From contig NZ_JHAC01000058.1 in assembly GCF_000599865.1 (NCBI RefSeq), positions 1-40,255 of the forward strand: a stretch of 40,255 nucleotides of DNA. The letters are read 5' to 3'. Numbering within the stretch: the first letter of the stretch is position 1; every line of letters starts with the position of its first letter. This document shows, one piece after another, positions 32,906-39,876 of the stretch. This DNA is from Deinococcus phoenicis. Lineage in GTDB: Bacteria; Deinococcota; Deinococci; Deinococcales; Deinococcaceae. The notes beneath the pieces were generated by a model. The model was not told where the DNA came from, did no database searches, and saw nothing but the letters and a program-made list of their open reading frames with translations. A program made the translations under genes and the position numbers.

Positions 32906-33384
32906 AGCGGATACTTCTAACGGCTGTAGCTATGTCCGGGTTCGCGGGCGGGGCGGCTTACGAGGACATGCTGTTTGCTCTTGAGCGGGCACAGAGCCGA
33001 GTTCTGATCTATGCCCCCAGTATTTACGATGTGGACCTGGGAGATGCTCTGCGAAGGGCGCGGCTTGACACCATTCGCAGCGTGAACGTCAGGGTCCTCT
33101 CTGTGGCGTACTACAACTACCAACCCAAGAGCATCATGCTTTCCCTGGCGCTCGCCGGAGTGCCGGTCTACGAGACACAGGTGGCCTCTACCTCTGGAGT
33201 CATCATTGTGGATAACCAGGGGTGGAAGGGGGAATACCTGGGGCGTTTCAAGAGTACGCAGCTTACGCCCATGACTGCCCTGGAGATCAATAAGACCCTC
33301 ACCTGGTTTAAAAGCAGTTTTGGCAAGGCGAACGTCCTGACACAGACTGAAGCTTTTGAACGGCTCAGGAAGGTGACACCATGA
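32902..33384 (+). CDS. Exported PLD-like protein lacking catalytic His/Lys
   Basis: 160 residues from ATG 32902, overlapping the VirB6-like stop. A signal peptide covers about 1-18. The remainder follows a single phospholipase D-type domain: SRVLIYAPSIYDVDLGDALR, then VRVLSVAYYN, then LALAGVPVYET. The strand that should carry HxKxxxxD reads TSGVIIVD, so Asp is kept but His and Lys are absent. It is related in layout to the 23620 product. Catalysis is unlikely; a structural or DNA-guiding role in the channel is an inference. Confidence 0.65.
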   Translation: MKRILLTAVAMSGFAGGAAYEDMLFALERAQSRVLIYAPSIYDVDLGDALRRARLDTIRSVNVRVLSVAYYNYQPKSIMLSLALAGVPVYETQVASTSGVIIVDNQGWKGEYLGRFKSTQLTPMTALEINKTLTWFKSSFGKANVLTQTEAFERLRKVTP

Positions 33385-33674
33385 CCAGTAAACCCCTGAA
33401 TGTTCCTCCGCTTGCCGCACTGAAGGACGAGATGGAACCCAGGACCCGCCGCAGCTTCTTCCCGTCGAGCATCTACACCGTGTTCCTCATCCTGCTGAAC
33501 CTCGCTGCCTTCAGCGTGGCCGTAGTGGATGCCAAGGGCCTCGTCCTGGTGGTGCTGTCCTTGATGTACACGGTACATATGCGTGTGCAGTTGACCCAGC
33601 GAGAGGAGCAGCGGCGCACGAATGAACTGCTGGAGGAGCTTCTGGACGGCAGCGGCCCCCTTCCCCGTGGTTGA
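33381..33674 (+). CDS. Small membrane protein of the T4SS operon
   Basis: 97 residues, ATGA overlap with the previous gene. Two transmembrane segments (IYTVFLILLNLAAFSVAVV and GLVLVVLSLMYTVHM) are followed by a charged, Glu/Arg-rich cytoplasmic helix. No family is recognised. It lies directly before the ATPase gene at 33684 and may anchor that ATPase to the membrane. Confidence 0.7.
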   Translation: MTSKPLNVPPLAALKDEMEPRTRRSFFPSSIYTVFLILLNLAAFSVAVVDAKGLVLVVLSLMYTVHMRVQLTQREEQRRTNELLEELLDGSGPLPRG

Positions 33675-33683
33675 GGTCCCCAG

Positions 33684-34640
33684 GTGAGCAACGACGTTCA
33701 AGCCCGGATTCAGGCCGATTACGAGCGTCTTCTGAAAATCCTGCCCACGGACATTCGGAAGGTGCTCGCGCCGATCATCGCCTCTGCGGAAGAACTGAAG
33801 ATGCGCTTCGGACGACCTCTGAAGATCAAGCATCACGGGAAATGGCACACGTACCCCGAAGTCCAGATCACCCAGGACCACCTGACCGACTTCAAAAGCC
33901 GCTTCGGGCATGTGCGGGATGACAACCGCGCCGGGATAGACGGGACCGGGCACCGCATCAGCCGGGTGCCCAGCGCCGACGGGAAAGGCACGGACGGGTA
34001 TACCGTCCGTGTCGCCCGGTTCTACAGCGGTCTTGCCGAGGTACTGAGGCCCGTGCTGCACGAGAATCCCAGCATTCTGATCTGTGGTCTGGCCGGGAAA
34101 GGCAAAAGCACGCTCCTGCGCGATGTGGCGCGGATTATCGCCGAGAAGTACGACGCCAACGTAACAGTCGTGGACACCTCGAATGAGGTGGCCGGTGACG
34201 GACGGATTCCGCACCCCGGCATTGGAGAGGCCGACCGCTATTTCGTTCCCGTGAAGGCGGAACAGCACCAGGTCATTCTGGAAGCCATCGCCAACAACAG
34301 CGCCCACATTGTCGTGATCGATGAGGTGCAGACCAAGCTGGAGGCCGACACCATCTTTGACCTGAACGCCAAAGCGCAGTTCGTGGCAACCACGCACGGC
34401 GACGACATGCCGGAGATCATCCAGAATAAGCCCCTTGAGGCGCTGTTCTGGCCCGAGCCGATTTTCAGATGGGCGCTGCTTATCCGGGAGATGGGCCTCT
34501 ATGATCTGTACGACCTGCCGGAAGCCGTGCGCGACGTGCGCGAGGGCCGGAGGCCGACACCCAGGCAGATGTTCCACGCCCTGGCGGGCCAGCAGACGGA
34601 CGAGGAAGGCCAGGGCGAAGCTCCCAGCAAGGCGGTGTAA
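33684..34640 (+). CDS. SpoIIIAA/Ycf45-like secretion ATPase in the VirB11 position
   Basis: 318 residues starting at GTG 33684. The N-terminal part (LPTDIRKVLAPIIASAEELK, then MRFGRPL) matches the start of SpoIIIAA-type proteins. Walker A is GLAGKGKS (135-142). It is followed by VVDTSNEVAGDGRIPHPGIG, a signature of the SpoIIIAA/Ycf45/R3H-ATPase group rather than of classical VirB11. Walker B is VVIDEVQ (Asp213-Glu214), and QFVATTHGDD matches the later THG motif. The fold is related to VirB11, so it very likely supplies that hexameric cytoplasmic ATPase function here. No separate VirB11 is present in the window. Confidence 0.85.
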   Translation: MSNDVQARIQADYERLLKILPTDIRKVLAPIIASAEELKMRFGRPLKIKHHGKWHTYPEVQITQDHLTDFKSRFGHVRDDNRAGIDGTGHRISRVPSADGKGTDGYTVRVARFYSGLAEVLRPVLHENPSILICGLAGKGKSTLLRDVARIIAEKYDANVTVVDTSNEVAGDGRIPHPGIGEADRYFVPVKAEQHQVILEAIANNSAHIVVIDEVQTKLEADTIFDLNAKAQFVATTHGDDMPEIIQNKPLEALFWPEPIFRWALLIREMGLYDLYDLPEAVRDVREGRRPTPRQMFHALAGQQTDEEGQGEAPSKAV

Positions 34641-34643
34641 CCC

Positions 34644-35180
34644 ATGCGATTCCCCAAGGCGGCGATCCTCCTGACCATGCTGGCCCTGAGCGCGTGCAGT
34701 GGCAGTGACGAGCCAAACGATACGAACATCAGGAAGGCCGTCGAAGCGCGCATGGGCGGCCCGAAGCTGATCTGCCGCCCCGAGTACGTGAAGCTGAACG
34801 AGCAGGCGGCTTACCCGGTGGACGAGCGCACCGCCCAGGACATGGCCGACCTGAGCCGGTTGGGGCTGATCGAGGTACAGGGCGACGACCAGGTGTTCGT
34901 ACTCAAGGCGACCTCGAAAGCACAGCCCTACGTGAAAGACGGCCAACTGTGCCTCGCGCAGTTCAGGTACGGCAAGCTCAAGAGCGTGGCAGACAGGAAG
35001 GTGACGAGCAGCGGCCTGAACACTCTTGTTGCTCACATCACGCCGATTATCGAACCCGCTCCGATGGTTCCGGCCCACTGGCCTGACGGCATCCAGACGA
35101 TCAAAGGCATCCGGGGCATGACCGCCGACATGGTGCAAACGAATGAGGGCTGGAAGGCGACGAGTGAAAGCCTCTACTGA
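34644..35180 (+). CDS. Lipoprotein of the T4SS operon
   Basis: 178 residues. The signal sequence ends in a lipobox, LSAC, with the lipidated Cys at position 18, followed by SGSDEPND. The mature part is mixed alpha/beta with two further cysteines (LICRPEY and QLCLAQF). It starts 3 bp after the ATPase gene. By position it could take the role of VirB7, although VirB7 is much shorter. No family is recognised. Confidence 0.75.
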   Translation: MRFPKAAILLTMLALSACSGSDEPNDTNIRKAVEARMGGPKLICRPEYVKLNEQAAYPVDERTAQDMADLSRLGLIEVQGDDQVFVLKATSKAQPYVKDGQLCLAQFRYGKLKSVADRKVTSSGLNTLVAHITPIIEPAPMVPAHWPDGIQTIKGIRGMTADMVQTNEGWKATSESLY

Positions 35181-35211
35181 CCAGCAAGATCAACATGGGG
35201 GGGGTGAGGGA

Positions 35212-35346
35212 ATGGCCGTGGTCTGGTTCGTCGTAGGTGCGCTTGCAGCGGTGGCGAAGGGGGCAATGGTGGTGATGGGCGTGGCCGAGCGGAACACCAG
35301 GGAGCTTTACCGCCATCGGTACGAGTTCGATGACGATGACTGTTAA
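35212..35346 (+). CDS. Small single-pass membrane protein (44 aa)
   Basis: ATG 35212 is preceded by GGGGTGAGGGA. One transmembrane segment (VVWFVVGALAAVAKGAMVVM) is followed by a charged tail ending DDDDC. In-frame GTG 35164 would add a hydrophilic stretch and is less likely. It is the last gene of the transfer operon as far as I can see. Function unknown. Confidence 0.5.
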   Translation: MAVVWFVVGALAAVAKGAMVVMGVAERNTRELYRHRYEFDDDDC

Positions 35347-35400
35347 TGCCCCTCTCCCAGATGACGGTTCACTGTTGGGTGAGCCGCTTCCCTCTGATCC

Positions 35401-35437
35401 TTCTGTTTTTTTACTTTTTTGCATGTTTACTTTTAAG
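35401..35437. repeat. AT-rich element 2
   Basis: An AT-rich tract at the edge of the hairpin-rich block. It shares CATGTTTACTT (35422-35432) with element 1 and TTTACTTTTAA (35426-35436) with element 4. No gene start follows on the plus strand. Confidence 0.55.
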
Positions 35438-36234
35438 GGGAGCGCCGTTGGCGCGGCCTTCCATGCGAATGCTGCTCCGCAGCACCGGGCCGCTAGAGAC
35501 ACCCGCCTTCCTCACGTCAGGCGGGACGCGGCCCTTTCGCATTCCAGTCCCCTTCCTCCGCTGGAAGGCGGGTGGTGCAGGGCGTGGCGTGGGAAGGGGC
35601 AACCGATCCATTTGTCGCCCGGAACAGCGCCGGGCGATGCTCCGCAAGGCACGTCCGGCCAGAGGCCGGGACTGAAGCGCGGAACAGATGCGCCGAAGGA
35701 ACGAGGAGCGGCCAGAGGCCGCGCTGTGCCGGTCCCCGGCGTTCCTGACGGGACGGCGGGAGGGCCGCGCCCGCCCTGCGGCCTAGAGGCGGCTCGTCGG
35801 CCTAGCCGAGCGCGGCCAGAAGAAAGAAGAAGAGTCCTCGCCGGACGGGCAGCAGCCGGGGAAAAATGTGTCTGGGAAAGCGCCAACACATTTTTCCCCG
35901 GCCTGCGGCCTGAAGGGTCAGGGGCGCTTGAACGCCGTCAAGGGCAACCCCCCGCGAGGGGGGGGCGGGCGGTGCCCGCACCCTTGACAGCAGCTTCAGC
36001 GGGGCAAGGGGTGTGAGAGAGCGGCGGCGCAGGTGGGCGGCCCAGGACGCCGCCAGGGGCGGCACACCGGACGGCGAGGCCCCCCGGTGTGGGCGTGTGG
36101 GCCTGAGAGAGCCAGCAGCGAGCAGGCCAGGGGCAGGAGGGCGGGGCTTGCCCCGCCCGGCACAACCTTCCAAGAGGACCGCGAGCAACACCGGGGAGGA
36201 AGGCGCTTTTTATTGTTCTAGTAAGGGAAAACCC
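35438..36234. other. Hairpin-rich non-coding block (possible origin)
   Basis: About 800 bp without a credible gene but full of inverted repeats. CCGGCC-aga-GGCCGG lies at 35655-35669 and GCGGCC-aga-GGCCGC at 35708-35722. A 17-bp perfect pair is at 35855-35871/35886-35902. GTCAAGGG (35937-35944)/CCCTTGAC (35981-35988) encloses CCCCCC-gcga-GGGGGG (35948-35963) and GGGC-ggt-GCCC (35967-35977). GGGCGGGGC-tt-GCCCCGCCC lies at 36139-36158. Long frames through it have unnatural composition. Origin of replication, a structured RNA or a leading-region element are possible; I cannot choose. Confidence 0.5.
35855..35902. repeat. 17-bp perfect inverted repeat
   Basis: GCCGGGGAAAAATGTGT (35855-35871) and its exact complement at 35886-35902 surround a 14-nt loop. 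The inner half of each arm is AT-rich. It could extrude as a cruciform or act as a bidirectional terminator. Confidence 0.8.
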
Positions 36235-36263
36235 TTGATTTTGTACTGCTAAAGTAGTACACT
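36235..36263 (+). promoter_or_regulatory. Promoter with palindromic operator, copy A
   Basis: -35 TTGATT (36235-36240), 17-nt spacer, -10 TACACT (36258-36263). The spacer and -10 are covered by TGTACTGCTAAAGTAGTACA (36242-36261), whose exact reverse complement is copy B at 36906-36925. A repressor binding here would block both promoters. Confidence 0.85.
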
Positions 36264-36297
36264 GTCCTTACCCCGGACAGAGGGGAAAGGAGCCAGA

Positions 36298-36786
36298 ATG
36301 AACTACTTCCAGAACATCACCACCGCCAACCAGCTCAAAGCCGCTTACCGCCGCCTGTGCAAGCAGTACCACCCTGACAAGGGCGGCAGCACGGAGCAGA
36401 TGCAGGCCCTCAATAACGAGTACGAAGCCCTCATGGCTCGCTTCCTGAGCGGCAAGAGTGACGACCAGTACGGCGAGGGCAAGTTCTACCGCACCCGTCA
36501 GGAGGAAGCCGAAGTCGAGGCGAAGGTGCGGGAGGCGGTGGAAAAAATCGCCCACCTTGACGGGCTGGACATTGAAATCATCGGGGCGTGGGTGTGGGTG
36601 AGCGGCGACACCAAGCCCCACAAGGACGCCCTCAAGGAAGCGGGCTACTGGTGGATGCACAAGCGGCAGATGTGGGCGTTCAAGGGCAAGGCCAGCCAGG
36701 GGCGGGGCCAGACCAGCATGGAGGAGATGCGCGAGAAGTACGGCAGCGAGAAGGTCCACAGTCGCAGTCGAACCCTCACCGCCTGA
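36298..36786 (+). CDS. J-domain (DnaJ-like) protein
   Basis: 162 residues with AAAGGAGC before ATG 36298. The N-terminal J domain contains the HPDKGG motif (about residues 21-26) needed to stimulate a DnaK ATPase. After a charged helix the C-terminal half has IEIIGAWVWVSGDTKPHKDA followed by AGYWWMHKRQMWAFKG. This small domain is often found after a J domain in plasmid and phage proteins. It probably recruits host DnaK to a plasmid protein, such as a replication or transfer complex. It is controlled by the palindromic operator in its promoter and followed by an intrinsic terminator. Confidence 0.85.
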   Translation: MNYFQNITTANQLKAAYRRLCKQYHPDKGGSTEQMQALNNEYEALMARFLSGKSDDQYGEGKFYRTRQEEAEVEAKVREAVEKIAHLDGLDIEIIGAWVWVSGDTKPHKDALKEAGYWWMHKRQMWAFKGKASQGRGQTSMEEMREKYGSEKVHSRSRTLTA

Positions 36787-36847
36787 GCGGAGGACGGCCC
36801 CGCAGGAGGCCACTTGAAGCTCGCCAGAACTGCCAAAGCAGGGCCAG

Positions 36848-36880
36848 GGCCGCGCCGAGATGCGCGGCCTTAATTGTTGT
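36848..36880 (+). terminator. Terminator of the J-domain gene
   Basis: Stem GGCCGCGC (36848-36855) and GCGCGGCC (36862-36869) with a 6-nt loop, followed by TTAATTGTTGT. It lies just before promoter copy B. Confidence 0.7.
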
Positions 36881-36898
36881 CCTGGCGTGGGGAAATCC

Positions 36899-36927
36899 TT
36901 GACTTTGTACTACTTTAGCAGTACAAT
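36899..36927 (+). promoter_or_regulatory. Promoter with palindromic operator, copy B
   Basis: -35 TTGACT (36899-36904), 17-nt spacer, -10 TACAAT (36922-36927). TGTACTACTTTAGCAGTACA (36906-36925) is the exact reverse complement of copy A. The downstream TTACCCC-R-GACAGAGGG and AAAGGAGC leader is also shared, so the whole unit of about 75 bp is duplicated. Confidence 0.85.
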
Positions 36928-36963
36928 TTCATTACCCCAGACAGAGGGAGAAAGGAGCAAGAA

Positions 36964-37485
36964 ATGCAGAACGGCAGCAGCAACCCCCGCAACATCACCC
37001 GGACCTGGAAGGTTGATCTGTACGGCGGTTGGGGTGACGGCCCCAGCGCCACGGTGTATCTGGGGAGCCATACCGTGACCCTGAATGCCGACGCCGACGG
37101 CAAGCTCAGCGCCGAGATAGACGGTGAACCGCAGGCCAGCATTGACCGCGCCGTGAGCTACCTGAATTGGGCGAAGGCGGACGGACGCCTGGAACTGCTG
37201 GAGGAAGTCCGCGCGCCCGATCCGGAGCCGCTGACCCTGGCCGCCCCGGTGATCGGCAAGGCCCGCGCTGCGAAACTTCACAAGATCATGGGCCTGGTCG
37301 GCCTGCCCAGCGCCCAGCATTACGCCCTCGCCGCCGCTGCCCTGGGGGAATGGGTGCCGGTTCCCAGCCTGGCCGATCTGACCGAACGCGAAGCCAGAAC
37401 GGTATGGGCGCATCTTTGCAACCTGTACCCCAGCGCCCGTGCGATAGTCGAGAGCCTGAACGCCCGCAGCGCCCACGCTGCCTGA
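36964..37485 (+). CDS. Hypothetical protein under operator copy B
   Basis: 173 residues with AAAGGAGC before ATG 36964. The N-terminal half is beta-rich (RTWKVDLYGGWGDGPSATVY), the C-terminal half helical, with a segment (TEREARTVWAHLCNLYPSAR) like those found in single-strand DNA accessory proteins. There is no signal peptide or membrane segment. I do not recognise the family. Sharing a promoter unit with the J-domain gene suggests the two are made under the same conditions. Confidence 0.75.
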   Translation: MQNGSSNPRNITRTWKVDLYGGWGDGPSATVYLGSHTVTLNADADGKLSAEIDGEPQASIDRAVSYLNWAKADGRLELLEEVRAPDPEPLTLAAPVIGKARAAKLHKIMGLVGLPSAQHYALAAAALGEWVPVPSLADLTEREARTVWAHLCNLYPSARAIVESLNARSAHAA

Positions 37486-37537
37486 CCCCGGAGTGGCCCC
37501 GCCCGCAGCGGGGCCACCCTTCCCCGGAGGGCCGACC

Positions 37538-37896
37538 ATGACCACCGCTGCCCGCAGTCCTGAAACGGAGGCCGCCGCCGAACGAATGCGCGAGCGCCGA
37601 CGCCATCTGGCCCGTAATCTCCGGCAGGCCCGAATGTTGGCTCAGCAGCTCCCCCCCAATCCTAAAGGCATGGACTTCTTGCGCCGATTCCGCCGCGTGA
37701 CTGTAGAACAGGGGTATCTCTACCCCAACCTGACCGCGCCGCCGACTGTCAGAAGCACGCTGACCGTGCCCGCGAGTCTTACGAGTGCCTGCGCGCCGCC
37801 GTTAGCCCGAACGACGAGCAGGCCGCCGCGATGCTCGCAGCAGCCAAAGCAGCCGCCGATGTGTACGCGGCCCTTGCACAGACGGCCAGGTATTGA
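37538..37896 (+). pseudogene. Frameshifted small gene
   Basis: From ATG 37538 (GGAGGG upstream) a protein-like sequence runs to about 37730 (TTAARSPETEAAAERMRERR, to VEQGYLYPNL). The frame then loses protein character (Pro/Thr/Ser/Arg rich). From about 37732 the next frame back reads DRAADCQKHADRARESYECL, and then a helical stretch ending ALAQTARY before TGA 37894-37896. The two parts look like one helical protein of roughly 119 residues split by an indel near 37715-37735. It may be a real mutation, a sequence error or, less likely, programmed frameshifting; no canonical slippery heptamer is seen. Confidence 0.65.
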
Positions 37897-37913
37897 CCCC
37901 TGAGAACGCAAAG

Positions 37914-37936
37914 ACCCCCGGCACGAGGCCGGGGGT
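37914..37936. terminator. Bidirectional terminator
   Basis: ACCCCCGGC (37914-37922) and GCCGGGGGT (37928-37936) form a strong stem with a 5-nt loop. It separates the rightward frameshifted gene from the leftward small membrane protein gene. Read leftward it is followed by CTTTG. Confidence 0.7.
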
Positions 37937-37985
37937 TGCCATTGGGCGAACTGGGAACGCGGCGGGAGCGCACGAGAGCTTCAGA

Positions 37986-38129
37986 TCAAGGGAGGAAGAT
38001 CAGTTTGATGATCTCCACCAAGAGCTTGACAGCCAGCAGGACAGCCGAAGCTGCGCCCGCCCAAGCTGCCACACGTTTCGGCGTCAGCGGTTGCCGACGT
38101 TTCCGTTTCGTGGTACGCTTCTTGTGCAT
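37986..38129 (-). CDS. Small basic membrane protein (47 aa)
   Basis: ATG 38129 is preceded by AAAGGTGGTGA. The N-terminus is extremely basic (HKKRTTKRKRRQPLTPKR), followed by one transmembrane helix (VAAWAGAASAVLLAVKLLVE, then IIKLIF). The layout resembles small membrane toxins or membrane anchors for DNA. An upstream in-frame ATG at 38174 has no ribosome site. Function unknown; toxicity is only a possibility. Confidence 0.55.
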   Translation of the reverse strand: MHKKRTTKRKRRQPLTPKRVAAWAGAASAVLLAVKLLVEIIKLIFLP

Positions 38130-38345
38130 ACGCGGAGATTCACCACCTTTCAGTGGCCCCAGTGTTCCAAGCACTGGGGTTTCCTCTTACTGAGGATGTT
38201 CTCTCCGCTTCCCACTTGTCATGCAGCCCGCCCGCAGGCAACCAGAGTCTAGCGCACTGTTTCCGTCTTTGCCTGAGAAGGACTGAGGGAGCAGGACAGG
38301 AATTGACTTTACAAGCGCCCCCGCTCATTTCATACTGCACGGGAT

Positions 38346-38807
38346 ATGGCTTACAAGAAACTCAGCGAGCAGCTTCAGGAGTTGGGGAATCCACAGCGCA
38401 GTGATGCCTTCGTTCGCCAGTTCCGTGAAGCGGTGCGGGAAGGCAAGATTGACGCGACGTACCTGCCTGAACGGTTCACGCTGCCCAAGGAGTTCAAGCG
38501 CCGGGGCGCGGAAGGCAGCTACCAGCGGGACTCACGGGAGATGCTGTTTGAAGTGACGCCCGACTTTGAACAGTGGTTCGAGCAGACAAACAATGATCTG
38601 GCCGCCACCCCAACGCGCAGGAGCGGCACGCCCAAGCCCACCGCCGAGAACATCGAGGCGGGCGTGGTGGATTTCAAGGCGCTGGCGGAAGAGACGCGCC
38701 GCAAGATGCAGGCCAGCTACGAGAAGGGCCAGGCCCTCGGCAGGAGCCGCAGCCAGGGCCGGGCGAAGAAGGGCACCGGCACCCGGAAGACCGCCCGCCG
38801 CAAGTAG
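38346..38807 (+). CDS. Basic-tailed protein, paralogue of the gene at 14851
   Basis: 153 residues. Shared blocks with the 14851 product are FREAVREG, VTPDFEQW and VDFKALA in conserved order. The C-terminus is a run of Lys/Arg/Gly (KGTGTRKTARRK) suited to nucleic-acid binding. No ribosome site is visible before ATG 38346. A CATACT box at 38331-38336 lies 9 nt upstream and TTGACT at 38303-38308 further up, so a leaderless or near-leaderless mRNA is possible. It precedes parA by about 100 bp. Confidence 0.65.
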   Translation: MAYKKLSEQLQELGNPQRSDAFVRQFREAVREGKIDATYLPERFTLPKEFKRRGAEGSYQRDSREMLFEVTPDFEQWFEQTNNDLAATPTRRSGTPKPTAENIEAGVVDFKALAEETRRKMQASYEKGQALGRSRSQGRAKKGTGTRKTARRK

Positions 38808-38865
38808 CCCTCTCCCCTCCCCTCCCGCAGCGCCCCACGTGGGCGCTTCTCCTCTCGCTCCCAGT

Positions 38866-38907
38866 ATTTTTACATGCTTACATTTTTTCTTTTTAGCATG
38901 GTAAAAT
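38866..38907 (+). promoter_or_regulatory. AT-rich element 3 and parA promoter
   Basis: -35 TTACAT (38878-38883), 18-nt spacer, -10 TAAAAT (38902-38907), 5 nt before the parA ATG. The tract carries CATGCTTACATT and the 14-mer TTACATTTTTTCTT (38878-38891) found also at 594-607. Small ParA/RHH pairs usually repress their own promoter, so these repeats are candidate operator or centromere sites. Confidence 0.65.
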
Positions 38908-38912
38908 GCAGT

Positions 38913-39527
38913 ATGGCGACAGTCATCAGCGTCGGCAACATGAAGGGTGGCGTCGGCAAGACGACCACAGCGGTTCACCTCGCGCAGCAGCTCGGGCGCA
39001 AGGGGAAAACCCTGCTGGTGGACGCGGACGAAGAGTTGCAGTGTGCCGTGTACTGGCGGGGCGGCGAGTTCGAGGGGTGGACCTTTGACGCCATTCCCTT
39101 CCGCGAGTTCGCGCCGGAGAAGGCTGCCGGGTACGAGTACGTGGTCCTTGACACCAAAGGCAACGAGCAGGGCAATGACCTGGTGAGCCTGGCACGCGGG
39201 AGCGATCTGCTGGTCATTCCGACCAAGCCGGACGGTCTGAGCGCGACCGGCCTGATCCGCACCCTCACCCCCCTTGTTGATGCTGGCGTGACCAACTACC
39301 GGGTGCTGATCGTGGCGAACGTCGGTGGCCGTGGTGAGGAGTTGCGGGACGCCCTGGCGGAGCAGGAGGTGCCGGTGATGACGACCCTCGTGCGGCAGAG
39401 TACCGCTGTCGGTGACGCCGCCGAGCGGCGGCTTCCGCTGGAGGCGTACACCACCAACCGCTATGCCAAGCTCGTTGCCCTGGATTACGGCAGCGTGGCC
39501 CGCGAGGTGCTGAACGATGTCCGCTGA
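38913..39527 (+). CDS. parA: ParA-family partition ATPase
   Basis: 204 residues. The deviant Walker A KGGVGKTT (11-18, with the signature Lys11) and the following DADEE define a ParA/MinD-type ATPase that moves plasmid copies apart over the nucleoid. It is short and lacks an N-terminal helix-turn-helix, like ParF-type (class Ib) proteins. I chose ATG 38913 because it gives the standard N-terminus ([16 protein letters not shown]) and sits 5 nt after TAAAAT. The in-frame ATG at 38874 lies within the promoter. The 3' end overlaps the RHH partner gene by 11 bp. Confidence 0.92.
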   Translation: MATVISVGNMKGGVGKTTTAVHLAQQLGRKGKTLLVDADEELQCAVYWRGGEFEGWTFDAIPFREFAPEKAAGYEYVVLDTKGNEQGNDLVSLARGSDLLVIPTKPDGLSATGLIRTLTPLVDAGVTNYRVLIVANVGGRGEELRDALAEQEVPVMTTLVRQSTAVGDAAERRLPLEAYTTNRYAKLVALDYGSVAREVLNDVR

Positions 39528-39789
39528 TAAGAAGCCGGGGCGCTTCAGCACGCTGGAGGCCATCCGCAAGCCGCAGACCACCCCTGAGCTGGAGACTGAC
39601 CCTACGCCTGCCCTGAAGGCCAGGACGACCGACGACGACAAGCCGGAGCCGTTCAGCAGCCACCTAAAGCCCGGCACCAAGCGCAGGCTCAAGCAGGCCG
39701 CCGCGAGGGAGGGCCGCAAGCAGTTCGAGGCGCTGGAGCAGGCCATCGTCGAGTACCTGAACAAATACCATCCCGACATTCGGGAGTGA
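39517..39789 (+). CDS. Ribbon-helix-helix partition partner (ParG-like)
   Basis: 90 residues. A flexible polar N-terminus of about 45 residues precedes a predicted ribbon-helix-helix domain ([20 protein letters not shown], then [20 protein letters not shown]). This matches the plan of ParG-type centromere-binding proteins: a mobile tail that stimulates the ATPase plus an RHH dimer that binds operator and centromere repeats. The 11-bp overlap with parA shows they form one operon. The AT-rich repeats nearby are its likely targets. Confidence 0.8.
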   Translation: MSADKKPGRFSTLEAIRKPQTTPELETDPTPALKARTTDDDKPEPFSSHLKPGTKRRLKQAAAREGRKQFEALEQAIVEYLNKYHPDIRE

Positions 39790-39828
39790 GCCGCAGGGGG
39801 CCGCAGCGCCCCTTCCCTTGGCGGCAGA

Positions 39829-39860
39829 AACATTTTTACTTTTAAACATTCAAACATGTA
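39829..39860. repeat. AT-rich element 4, before prim-pol
   Basis: Contains TTTACTTTTAA (39835-39845, shared with element 2) and ACATGT (39854-39859, shared with element 1). It lies between the RHH gene and the prim-pol ribosome site (GAAGGGAAGAGG), so it could control prim-pol or serve as a partition site. Confidence 0.55.
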
Positions 39861-39876
39861 GAAGGGAAGAGGGCTG

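Noticed and set aside
33168..35138. 656-codon minus-strand frame opposite the T4SS operon
   Set aside because: Shadow frame; the plus strand carries a tightly overlapping operon with recognisable motifs.
35330..36016. Long open frame (228 codons) through the hairpin-rich block
   Set aside because: Composition is dominated by Gly, Pro, Arg and Ala as expected from random GC-rich DNA, several other frames are equally open, and dense inverted repeats explain the sequence better.
37700..37735. Programmed -1 frameshift signal in the 37538 gene
   Set aside because: The sequence around the switch (taccccaacctgacc) lacks a canonical X-XXY-YYZ heptamer, so a mutation or sequence error is more likely.
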